From positions 248,001-312,000 of the forward strand of contig JAGLME010000015.1 of the NCBI GenBank assembly GCA_023140195.1: a DNA stretch of 64,000 nt, read 5' to 3'. Source of the DNA: Thermoplasmata archaeon (GTDB taxonomy: Archaea; Thermoplasmatota; Thermoplasmata; RBG-16-68-12; SOIM01). Below, one piece after another: positions 32,268 to 40,563 of the stretch; position 1 is the stretch's first letter, and each line of letters begins with the position of its first letter. Below the pieces are notes generated by a model. That model searched no databases, was not told where the DNA came from, and saw nothing but the letters and a program-made list of their open reading frames with translations. Position numbers and translations under genes: made by a program.

Positions 32268-33536
32268 TCAGACAGCATCTTCTGCGTCTGCCCCGTCGCC
32301 AATGATTGAAGAACCAAACAGTCGAGAAAGATTTCTCGGGTAGTTCTCGAGGGCATTCAACAAAGCCTCAGGAAAAGGAAAGTCCCCGTGTTTATTCTTC
32401 CAGACAATGATGCGCTCTCCCTCCCTATCTGGTAAGCTGTGCTCGATATAGACCCTATGTTCTTTGGACATTGCTCTCTCTGTAACACTCTCGAAGATGT
32501 ATGGCGGGGCAATCAGGATAAGTGCAGATAGTACGGGATACGTGGCAAGAACCGCTCCCACGTCATCAGCGGGATCTTCAAAGAACTGTATAGATTCCTC
32601 GGCTGGCAAGAACCTGTCATAGATGACCAACAAGCCAGGCTCCTTCTTTTGGAGCTGATTGCTTTTTCCTTTGGTCTGAATCTTCCGGATGATTTGTTCC
32701 TTCTTGTGCAACGATGATCGGCTCCACGTTCTGAACTTGCCGCGCGAATGCTCGGGTATCTCGTGGGCCAAATCTCTCGGAGCAACGTAAAGTGTCACCA
32801 ATCCCGGGTAGTTCCGCTTGACCATCTTGTTCTTCCTCAGCGCTTCGTCAACGGCTCCTTCCACAACATGTTCCAGCTCTCTAACGTGGTTAGGGGTTCG
32901 GAGATCGCAAATCACGCCTCCTCCTGTAACCTTGTTGTAGAACAACTTCGAATGTACGTATCCGAATGCATCAGAAGCCCGTTTGGCCTCATCTGGAAGG
33001 TTCATGGATGTAATCTCAAGTCCCGCGAGGTGCCCATCAAACTCCGCCATTAGATCAGGAGTTTGAGTCTCTGGGGAAGCCTCTATGAATTCAACTCGAA
33101 TTCCACCCAGATGCAGTTTCAATGCGAAGTCCAGTTCAGCAAGAGCACCATTGTACTCAGCGGCAATGGCCAGCTTCTTGATAACTCCCTCCGATCCCTT
33201 TGTGGTGCTGAGTTTCTGCAGTTTCTGGGCGAAGTGCATCAACCACAGGTAGTTGGGCTCAGAAGCTTGCACGAGCTTTGACCGGAGTGGATGGTCCAAG
33301 GTCTGTGTTTCATCCCAGTCGTCCCTCAGGAGACTCTCCAGATATAGGACAGCTTTGAGCGCATCCTCGCCTGAATCGTATCCACTGCTTGCGCTCTCAT
33401 GAAAAGTGAGGGTCATGTCCCAGAAGTTGATGGAAGCCACAGACTTCTTATCATGATGGAGGGCTTGAAGTTTTCCCGTGGTCTCAGGAATGCAATTTTT
33501 GGTACTCTTCCCTGGGAGAAATCGCATTATTCTCAT
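32268..33536 (-). CDS. Nuclease-like protein (PD-(D/E)XK variant with ExT)
   Basis: About 423 residues from ATG 33536; the ORF-track start 33767 adds an atypical Pro/Ser-rich segment. A TTAATAC box lies about 30 bases before 33536, suiting a leaderless start. The middle contains EYNGALAELDFALKLHLGGI followed by TPDLMAEFD and GLEITSMN. That is the helix-Glu, PD and E-x-[KT] order of the restriction-endonuclease fold, but with Thr where Lys is usual. A helical C-terminal half follows with ERIIVWKNKHG. Function is inferred as DNA cleavage or an inactive relative; it lies among other nuclease-like genes. Confidence 0.6.
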   Translation of the reverse strand: MRIMRFLPGKSTKNCIPETTGKLQALHHDKKSVASINFWDMTLTFHESASSGYDSGEDALKAVLYLESLLRDDWDETQTLDHPLRSKLVQASEPNYLWLMHFAQKLQKLSTTKGSEGVIKKLAIAAEYNGALAELDFALKLHLGGIRVEFIEASPETQTPDLMAEFDGHLAGLEITSMNLPDEAKRASDAFGYVHSKLFYNKVTGGGVICDLRTPNHVRELEHVVEGAVDEALRKNKMVKRNYPGLVTLYVAPRDLAHEIPEHSRGKFRTWSRSSLHKKEQIIRKIQTKGKSNQLQKKEPGLLVIYDRFLPAEESIQFFEDPADDVGAVLATYPVLSALILIAPPYIFESVTERAMSKEHRVYIEHSLPDREGERIIVWKNKHGDFPFPEALLNALENYPRNLSRLFGSSIIGDGADAEDAV

Positions 33537-33891
33537 CGGAGGATGACATTCGTTGCCTTGTGTATTAACAACACAAATCTTCACTCTTGAAGAATACTCT
33601 AGTCGAGGATGGGATTTTGCGAATCGTTGAGGATGATATTTCTCAGCAGGTTCAGGACTTGCCAAAGCGAAGGCATAACTCAGGCTGAATGTGATTGGTA
33701 GATATTCGATCAAAAAGGGTGAGCAGAGTTGTTGTAGTTGTGGAGGTGAGTTGGTTGAGATAGGCAATTAGGCGGGGCATTTTGAAATGTCAAGATGAGC
33801 TATAATTTGAGTGTGGAACAAGGCCAGCGAAAGCTCTCTGAATCGATCCTGTACACTTGTGAGCGTGCATAATAGTGCTTTCTACAACTTG

Positions 33892-34938
33892 TTAGATCCT
33901 ATATTCCTCGGCCATTCCAAGACATTTCTCTGCTTCCTTGTTCCTATTCAATCTCTGGAGACATACCCCTTTGCTATAACATGCATTTGCATCTTTGGGA
34001 TCTAACTCCAAGGCTTTATCGAAGTATCCAAGAGCTTCATCATATCGTTCTAGGTTGTAAAGAGCAAGACCTTTGTTATAACATGCATTTGCATCTTTGG
34101 GATCTAACTCCAAGGCTTTATCGAAGTATCCAAGAGCTTCATCGTAATCAGCATCAAAGTGGCTCATATTCCCCAGGGTAACATAAAGCTCAGCATCCGG
34201 GGTCTCGCCATACTTTTCAGAATACACCTTCGCTGCATCTTCCATCGATTTCTTGAATCTTCTGTCTTGTGCTGTAACCACTATCTTCTTCTCTGGGTCG
34301 ATACCTTCTCCAAATTTGCTCTTTGCAAGTTCAATACCTTCTTTTTCCTTTTGTACGTACTCTATGGCAGCTTCTCTATCGTTTACTTCCATTCTGTCTT
34401 TCAAATCCTCAAACTTCGCCAAAAGCTTTGATTCCAACTCATCAAATCTCTCCTGCCACTTCGCATCTAAACTGGCAACTTTCTTTCCCACTGCCCTTAC
34501 CTCATCCCCTATATCCGCAAACCTCTTCGAGAGAAAATCACTTAGATCTTCATAGTTCTCGTCAATACCCCCCATCATCAACTCAAGCGTTTCGGTAATC
34601 TCATCATGATAACTTCCCATATCCTCGCTCATAACCTCCAATCTGCTGACCAAGAATTCAAAACGGTCTTCTTCAGAATCTCTCAACTCTACTAAGAAAT
34701 CTTCAATAGCTTCAACTTCAATTTCAGTATCATCTGAATACTTTTCTTCAATGAACTTGGAAATTGGCCCACCTATAATTGGGATCTTTCTAACTTCATT
34801 TGCAACTGCTTCCACTATTACTTTCTTACCTTTTGTCTTAATTGCTCCTAGTGTTTTGTTCTTGATATTAGTTAGGGCTGTCCAAATGTGAGATCTTATT
34901 CCCTCCCTACAACGTATATCCATCGAGGGTTGAAGCAT
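33892..34938 (-). CDS. TPR protein with coiled-coil N-terminal domain
   Basis: 348 residues from ATG 34938 (track start TTG 34944). An N-terminal segment with KIPIIGGPISKFIEEKY is followed by a long charged coiled coil (about 85-200). From about 230 there are three or four tetratricopeptide repeats; two are nearly identical (YDEALGYFDKALELDPKDANACYxKG). TPR units bind partner proteins. In defence islands such proteins often act as sensors or adaptors for a nearby effector, but no partner is established. The DNA encoding the twin TPRs is duplicated exactly over 67 bases. Confidence 0.75.
   Translation of the reverse strand: MLQPSMDIRCREGIRSHIWTALTNIKNKTLGAIKTKGKKVIVEAVANEVRKIPIIGGPISKFIEEKYSDDTEIEVEAIEDFLVELRDSEEDRFEFLVSRLEVMSEDMGSYHDEITETLELMMGGIDENYEDLSDFLSKRFADIGDEVRAVGKKVASLDAKWQERFDELESKLLAKFEDLKDRMEVNDREAAIEYVQKEKEGIELAKSKFGEGIDPEKKIVVTAQDRRFKKSMEDAAKVYSEKYGETPDAELYVTLGNMSHFDADYDEALGYFDKALELDPKDANACYNKGLALYNLERYDEALGYFDKALELDPKDANACYSKGVCLQRLNRNKEAEKCLGMAEEYRI
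33975..34041 (-). repeat. Exact 67-bp direct repeat, unit A (TPR coding)
   Basis: Identical to 34077-34143 with a 102-base offset, exactly one 34-residue TPR. No synonymous change separates the units, so the duplication or conversion is recent. Confidence 0.9.
34077..34143 (-). repeat. Exact 67-bp direct repeat, unit B (TPR coding)
   Basis: Partner of 33975-34041, inside the same TPR gene. Confidence 0.9.
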
Positions 34939-34975
34939 ACTCAAAGTTAATAATCCTTTTCGTCAAATTGACATC

Positions 34976-35146
34976 TCATGGGGAGTGTGGTTTGAGAAAG
35001 CTGGGGAAGGCCCATTTATCTCTTTCTTCAAAATGCCTGTCACAATGCCAGAACTCATGCATTTGACAGTTCTCTCTTTTCCCATCGAGCCCAATGCAAT
35101 CCCTCTTAGTCTCATCGCTATTGGCGCTGTAAGGGCATTCTATCAT
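34976..35146 (-). CDS. Small cysteine-containing hypothetical protein
   Basis: 56 residues from an internal ATG at 35146 (track start 35170). Four cysteines and several histidines (IECPYS, RDCIGL, ENCQMHEFWHC) could bind a metal. It lies between the TPR gene and the nuclease gene on the same strand, so it may belong to that operon. No homology recognised; coding status is uncertain. Confidence 0.4.
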   Translation of the reverse strand: MIECPYSANSDETKRDCIGLDGKRENCQMHEFWHCDRHFEERDKWAFPSFLKPHSP

Positions 35147-35218
35147 TAACTTTGGCTCTCTAGTGAACAAGAGTCTGCCATGTCTTCCCAGAGTTCTTTT
35201 TTTGTAATAGAGACATAC

Positions 35219-36523
35219 CTAGTCGTAGTAGCTTACATTCTCTTTCAAGGCTTGGAGAATTATGTCACGATTGGAATGACCCATGATTCTCTCTTCTTCG
35301 AGGCTCTTGAGGGCCTCCTCAATTTCAGTCTTTCCCATGTATCCCTGATTTAGAACATCTTTCAGGAAGAGATTTACGAAGAATTTCTGGTTAATGTCCT
35401 TTTGCACACTCTGCGCCAACTCGATCAGTCCTTCAGGAGATAGCCAACTAACCACGATATCTTTGGGCATTCTGCGGTTTTCCAGGAGTCCCACCCTTGT
35501 CTTCGTACAGAATTCTGTGGCCTTCTTCTGACTCGAAGCACGCGCCAAGATTAGGAGACCTGACATCGACAAATCCAGGTCTCCAGCTTTGAGATTCTTC
35601 TGCGTCAGGGCATAGTCCTTCACTTTTCGTCGCTCCTTGATATTCAGCACTCCGCTCTTCGCATCAACAATGAAGTATCTGAGAGATGCAGGTAGAAATA
35701 CCAGAAAGTCCGGAAGATTTCCTCGTTCCCGAATTGTGTACTGGAAGAACAGATCTCCGCATAGTTGCTTGATGAGTTTCTCGTACACGTTCCCCAGTTC
35801 CAAATCGCTCTTACCCCTTCTCTCGATTTCTTCGATTATCTCTAGCGTTGCCTGGATAATCTCTTCCAAGGGTGCTTCCTCTGCAGGCCTAACTTTCTCC
35901 AGAGAAATCGTGCCCGCCATCTCTTGTTGACGCATGATACACCTGTTGGTTCTTGCCAAGCCCTCAAGATACAGGAGCGTCTTATGTCTGAATTGAGGGT
36001 CTGAGAAATCCTCGAACCGACAGAAGTACACTTCTGAGTAGTAGTTCTCGACGGTCTTGACATCATCAGACTTCTCTCCACCCAGCACAAGGCAAGCATC
36101 CCAATGGGCAATACGGGAAGCAGTCCCGAATACAGAGTTGAGGTCCTTTCTATAGAACTCTCCCACAAAGGGTTCGATTCCAATTCGAAGACCCTGCTTT
36201 GTGAACGTCACTCCATCCGCATCAAGTAGATAACCCTGCCCTTTCAGCTCTCTTCTGATCTCTTCCCGAAGGATGTCTTTCCAGTTGGGAGCCAGGGACC
36301 CACATTCAGTTTTGCTCCAGTCGAAATGGCGCTTCTTGTCACAGTCTGCGCCGTAAATCCGATTGCAGATGTCGCAAAACGCCTCGGATGTTTGAACAAG
36401 AATCTCAGATCCAATTTCACACCCTCGAATGAGTTGTTCCATTGATGGACGGCTACCTTCGTGCTCAAGTCTACCTAGTATCTTGAGATAGGCATCTAGT
36501 CTCTCAATCGATGACGTAATCAC
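35219..36523 (-). CDS. PD-(D/E)XK endonuclease-like protein
   Basis: 434 residues. The N-terminal half has CDICNRIYGADC and a further Cys, perhaps a zinc site. The nuclease core lies near 245-290: Glu248 in NVYEKLIKQL, Asp272 in NLPDFLVFLP, and Asp287-Ala-Lys289 in YFIVDAKSG, a complete PD-D-x-K constellation. A helical C-terminal region ends in DIILQALKENVSYYD. Its start overlaps the end of the 36504-37493 gene by 20 bases, so the two are certainly co-transcribed and likely act together. A restriction-type or abortive-infection effector is inferred. Confidence 0.72.
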   Translation of the reverse strand: MITSSIERLDAYLKILGRLEHEGSRPSMEQLIRGCEIGSEILVQTSEAFCDICNRIYGADCDKKRHFDWSKTECGSLAPNWKDILREEIRRELKGQGYLLDADGVTFTKQGLRIGIEPFVGEFYRKDLNSVFGTASRIAHWDACLVLGGEKSDDVKTVENYYSEVYFCRFEDFSDPQFRHKTLLYLEGLARTNRCIMRQQEMAGTISLEKVRPAEEAPLEEIIQATLEIIEEIERRGKSDLELGNVYEKLIKQLCGDLFFQYTIRERGNLPDFLVFLPASLRYFIVDAKSGVLNIKERRKVKDYALTQKNLKAGDLDLSMSGLLILARASSQKKATEFCTKTRVGLLENRRMPKDIVVSWLSPEGLIELAQSVQKDINQKFFVNLFLKDVLNQGYMGKTEIEEALKSLEEERIMGHSNRDIILQALKENVSYYD

Positions 36524-37493
36524 TCTCTCCCTGAACGTACCTGATATCGAACAACTTCAACATTTTCTGCAGCGCGACTTTTCCAATAACCTCCTGCAGT
36601 TTTTCCAGAACACTCTCTCCAGAGATGACAATCTTCTGTATCTTTCTGTCGTCTTTCCCTGCCAACTCGATCTGTCTCACTGGTTTGGCACCAGAGAGAC
36701 CTTGCTCGATTGCTTTGAGAACCTCCGAACTTTCCGGGGAGTGCTTTACCACATCCAGAGAAGACAGTTTGAGAACGTCCTTCAGAATTCCTTCAAGGTC
36801 GTGAAATATGCGGTGGTTCAGTGACGATTCGGAGACGGTGAGGCACCCATCTTTGAGATCTATCCATACTGTCAAGTAGTCTGGGACCCGAAGAATGTCC
36901 TTTTCGTGTTTCCAGAGAGACATGCGTTGTTCTCGAGGGAAATCAAATGTGATGATGAAATAGTCATTTCCTTGGAAGTTCGACTCACTGCAATACACCT
37001 CTGGCTCACCTTCAGGCACTTTCTTGATCTTGAATTCGGTTAGGATCTTGCTGTCGAATACTTCCAAGAACTTAGATTTCAACAACTTCTGAATATCGAC
37101 ACTCCTCTTCCTGATTTCTGAGAGTTCTGCAGGGTCCATTCTCTCCTCGAGGATTCTAATACGACTTGTTTTGGGCCTTTTGGAGAACGAGTTCAGTAGT
37201 TTGAGTTTCAGAAAGATGTCCGCGAAACGCTCACATGTTACAAGCTCCGCAAGTGCTCTATAGACATCCCTTCTTTCTGGAAAGCCAAAAACAGATCTTG
37301 ATTTGGTTACATCGATGCCTTCCCTCGCGAGGAAGTCTATCAGGATCTGATGTCTGCGTGGTGAGCCACCAAAATCAGTTATCTTGTTCAGGAAAGACTT
37401 GGGAAATTTCTTCAAGCCTCCGGTCTTCTTAATCTTCTTGCAGATTTCGATTAGTTTTGCCTTAGCTTTCTCCTCAGTAACCTTGTCGTTCAT
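36504..37493 (-). CDS. Unknown protein, first gene of an overlapping pair with a nuclease
   Basis: 329 residues, basic N-terminal helix-rich region (EEKAKAKLIEICKKIKKTGGL), then a possible HTH-like segment (SPRRHQILIDFLAREGIDVTKS) and a beta-rich centre (DYFIITFDFPREQRMSLW ... VPDYLTVWIDL). No catalytic signature or known family can be assigned. It overlaps the downstream nuclease gene by 20 bases. A sensor, DNA-recognition or inhibitory subunit for that nuclease is a reasonable guess from the gene arrangement only. Confidence 0.7.
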   Translation of the reverse strand: MNDKVTEEKAKAKLIEICKKIKKTGGLKKFPKSFLNKITDFGGSPRRHQILIDFLAREGIDVTKSRSVFGFPERRDVYRALAELVTCERFADIFLKLKLLNSFSKRPKTSRIRILEERMDPAELSEIRKRSVDIQKLLKSKFLEVFDSKILTEFKIKKVPEGEPEVYCSESNFQGNDYFIITFDFPREQRMSLWKHEKDILRVPDYLTVWIDLKDGCLTVSESSLNHRIFHDLEGILKDVLKLSSLDVVKHSPESSEVLKAIEQGLSGAKPVRQIELAGKDDRKIQKIVISGESVLEKLQEVIGKVALQKMLKLFDIRYVQGESDYVID

Positions 37494-37673
37494 GTCGAAC
37501 CCCTCCGGATTTGCTTTGAAATGTTCCCTGACTCTTTAATCTTTGCCCTCCTTGACAATTCAATTGGAGGGCACTCATCCAATCCTTCTCAGATCCAGGG
37601 AATAGTCCTTGCCTCCATACTAGCCTACGCCTCGAACATGGAACCGCAAGCGGAACATTCAGTGGCATCAACC

Positions 37674-38756
37674 TCAACCTCTCTTCATCTCCGTTCCTTC
37701 CAACTTGATACGTCGACCTAGGAATTTCCACGCGAACTCCTTATGTGAGACATTAGGCGCCAGGCGCTCATACAAGCGATAACTGATTCTCAAAGTTGTG
37801 TCACCACTTTTCTTGTCTGTAACGGGCTCAGTCTCCTCGAAGACAACATCAAAACAGGGTGGCTCCTCACCAATTCCTAATCGCGAATCACCGTCTTTGT
37901 GCAGGACCGTCGACAGACGTACAGCAATCGCATCCCACCATGGGATAGGATCGCTAGACATTCCCTTAGTTCGTGGCGTTCCTGTCAGAAAGAGAACAGC
38001 ATTCAAAAGGGCGAAACGCAAGGGTGATAGCAGTTCCTGTGCCACACTCATCATTGCCTGCACATTTGCAGATCCGTGTACGAAATCATTCCTCAGATTC
38101 TTGGCTGCACTGAAGAGTTCCTCACCATTCTCGATGTGACTTTCCAAGAAAGTCTTGATAGGCGTGAGTGTTCGTCTCTGAGTGTTCAGTTTTGTTGCCA
38201 GTGGTCTGTTCAGAGCTTCCAGACCAATCCAGAAATCGAGGAACCCATCAAGTGAATCTGTGGCCCGCAGTCCTTTGCGATAGTGTATCAAAGCTCTAGC
38301 AATGGACTCTCTGTCTTCACGTGACCCTAGATTCTCGAAATGATTGACAAAATCAATCATTTTCGGTGGAAGAATAGAGCCTCTCGAGAGAGGTGGGAGT
38401 GGTGGATAGATGAACTGGAGGTATTCGTGGTCTGTATGTTCCGGATCAATGTCGACAGCAACGAGTGGCTGTGCGGTTGGGAGACTTACTGAAGTTAGCA
38501 ACGACATGTGTGTGGCGAGTGTATCTATCATTGTCCGAGAAGCGGATATGGCATCTTCAATGCTGTCGGCATTCAATTCAGTATCAAACTGAATTCCACT
38601 AACATAGCGATTGCCCACTTTGTCTCGGTCCCAAATGTTTCTCATTCTCAATCTAGTGATATTATCGTGTTCGCCTATATCGAGATCTGTAGGTCCATGC
38701 AGTATCACACCAGGTTTGAGCTCGTATCTAACGGAATATCGTAACATTTTTCTCAT
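37674..38756 (-). CDS. Apea-like HEPN-domain protein
   Basis: 360 residues. The C-terminal half matches the Apea-like HEPN domain: FWIGLEALNRPL near 175-186, then a helix ending LRNDFVHG, with Arg222 and His227 forming the Rx4H motif typical of HEPN ribonucleases. The N-terminal 120 residues are beta-rich and unassigned. HEPN proteins in archaeal islands usually cut RNA during stress or viral attack. Transcribed alone on the minus strand, with 180 bases to the next gene downstream. Confidence 0.78.
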   Translation of the reverse strand: MRKMLRYSVRYELKPGVILHGPTDLDIGEHDNITRLRMRNIWDRDKVGNRYVSGIQFDTELNADSIEDAISASRTMIDTLATHMSLLTSVSLPTAQPLVAVDIDPEHTDHEYLQFIYPPLPPLSRGSILPPKMIDFVNHFENLGSREDRESIARALIHYRKGLRATDSLDGFLDFWIGLEALNRPLATKLNTQRRTLTPIKTFLESHIENGEELFSAAKNLRNDFVHGSANVQAMMSVAQELLSPLRFALLNAVLFLTGTPRTKGMSSDPIPWWDAIAVRLSTVLHKDGDSRLGIGEEPPCFDVVFEETEPVTDKKSGDTTLRISYRLYERLAPNVSHKEFAWKFLGRRIKLEGTEMKRG

Positions 38757-39049
38757 CTCTTCACTGGAATGATGGAATTGCAGAATAAAGTTTTGACAAC
38801 GAACTGATACCCCGTGCTGATACCGACTTGGCAGATGTCTATTTTGGAGATTGGGAAACGGAAAGCACCCGATTCTAGAATGTCTCTGCCTTCTTTCTTT
38901 CTGAATAAGATGTTGAACCTGTATGTTGTTATGGCTAGTAGTATTCGGAAGCCGGCTTGCTTTGGATGTGGCACCAAAACTGAAAAATACTTGACCTTGT
39001 GTGGGCTACACCTGAATATAGAAAGCTGCGTAAGACATGGAGGGCTGAT

Positions 39050-39547
39050 ATGAAGTATCTCGCGTATGGCTCGAATATGTGCACGGGGCGACTTCGAGAT
39101 CGCGTTCCGTCATGCACGGAGCCTTTCCCAGCTCGACTGAAAGGACACGAGCTGAGGTTCCACAAGAGAAGCGTTGATGGATCAGGCAAGGCCGACGCCT
39201 ACTCCACAGATGATCCGAATGACCAAGTCTGGGGCGTTGTGTTCGACATTGACAACTCTGAGAAACCAGATCTGGATAAGGCTGAGGGTCTGAACGAGGG
39301 ATATGACGAAACAGAGGTCGAGGTGGTTGATTACCAGAATATAGGTCACAAGGCAACAATGTACTTCGCCGAAATTGACTACATAGACCCTTTGCTGAAG
39401 CCGTACTCTTGGTACAAGCGCTTCGTCGTCGAAGGTGCTCGACAGCATGGACTTCCAGAAGCATATGTGAGTGAACTGGAATGTGTCGAGTCCCAAGAGG
39501 ATCTAGATGAGGATCGTAATGACGAAAACAGGACCATCCCATGTTGA
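39050..39547 (+). CDS. Gamma-glutamylcyclotransferase-like (GGCT/AIG2 fold) protein
   Basis: 165 residues from ATG 39050, preceded by GGAGGG; the track start 38999 is upstream. The family start YLAYGSNM (the YGSN substrate-binding loop) is at residues 3-10. The domain continues with KGHELRFHKRS, WGVVFDI and LDKAEGLNEGYD, whose Glu residues are near the catalytic Glu position. Such enzymes release 5-oxoproline from gamma-glutamyl amines, though many family members have other substrates. It is followed after 82 bases by a HEPN gene on the same strand. Confidence 0.8.
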   Translation: MKYLAYGSNMCTGRLRDRVPSCTEPFPARLKGHELRFHKRSVDGSGKADAYSTDDPNDQVWGVVFDIDNSEKPDLDKAEGLNEGYDETEVEVVDYQNIGHKATMYFAEIDYIDPLLKPYSWYKRFVVEGARQHGLPEAYVSELECVESQEDLDEDRNDENRTIPC

Positions 39548-39629
39548 TACGAAACAGCGCAACAGTGGTGAGAGAAGGAGAGATCAGACCCTTCCATCGC
39601 TCACCTAATTCCACGTTTGGAGGACTTGA

Positions 39630-40451
39630 ATGGATGTTGAAAAACTCTTCAAATCAAGCTGGCACTACGAGGGTGTCCACAAACTGCCTCCCAAGGGAGG
39701 GACTATCAAGACAGCTCGATTCGAGAAACCGAAACTCCAGGAGTTCGGAGGAATAGTACCTGGAGTAGGAGAACCGTACAGGCTGACCGCGATAACCAAG
39801 CACTCTGAAAGAGACGACATGATTCATTGCGGTCTATCTTCGAACCTCTACTTCAAGCTCATGAGAGGCATTCTGAATGGTGGGGTCCCTGACCGCAAAC
39901 ATCTCAAAGGCTTTCGATATCAACTTCTGCTGGAACAGCAGTGCATCGTTGCACTGGCCTCGGTCTTCGAGACATTTGCAAAAAGCATCATCAAAGACGT
40001 CAAGAGATTCAGGCATGTGCCGCACAACTTCGACGAGATAGAGAAATTCTTGCTGAAGAAAGGCATCAAGATACGAGACCTTGGAGATCTGAAGAAAAAG
40101 AACAATTATGAGAGAACAAGAAAGATCGTTGATTATCTCTTCCTGGTTCGCAATCTAATAGTACACAACGGAGGCATTGTTGACGATCCCTTCTGGAGGA
40201 AGTATCGTGGACGGATCAAGAAGAAGACCGTTGGCAAGCTGATAAGAATAGAATACTCTGACCTATCAGCAATGAGGAGCTGGGTATCCTACTTGGTGCA
40301 GGAGATATGCAAGGAGGTTCCAGACTACCACGATGTTTGGCTTGATTTTGTTCAGAGCGTGGGTATCATCATCCCTGGAGAGATTAGGGCTAGGCCCGTG
40401 TTCATCGATGGATCAGTGGGACCGGGATTTGGGTTGGAAGAGGGGAAATGA
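39630..40451 (+). CDS. HEPN-domain protein (Rx4H)
   Basis: 273 residues. A helical domain (about 95-240) begins GFRYQLLLEQQCIVALASVFETFAKSI and carries VRNLIVHNGG, in which Arg174 and His179 form the Rx4H catalytic motif of HEPN RNases. The N- and C-terminal parts are unassigned. It lies 82 bases after the GGCT-like gene and may be co-transcribed with it. The second HEPN protein of the island. The fold is inferred from the motif and helical pattern. Confidence 0.68.
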   Translation: MDVEKLFKSSWHYEGVHKLPPKGGTIKTARFEKPKLQEFGGIVPGVGEPYRLTAITKHSERDDMIHCGLSSNLYFKLMRGILNGGVPDRKHLKGFRYQLLLEQQCIVALASVFETFAKSIIKDVKRFRHVPHNFDEIEKFLLKKGIKIRDLGDLKKKNNYERTRKIVDYLFLVRNLIVHNGGIVDDPFWRKYRGRIKKKTVGKLIRIEYSDLSAMRSWVSYLVQEICKEVPDYHDVWLDFVQSVGIIIPGEIRARPVFIDGSVGPGFGLEEGK

Positions 40452-40563
40452 AGCCTCAATTGAGTATTGGGAATAGATGAGTCTGACTTCGTACATTGGG
40501 TATATTGAATGCAAATCCGATGCTATTGTACTGACATCTCGCTTCCTCTGACTTGCCGGGCTT

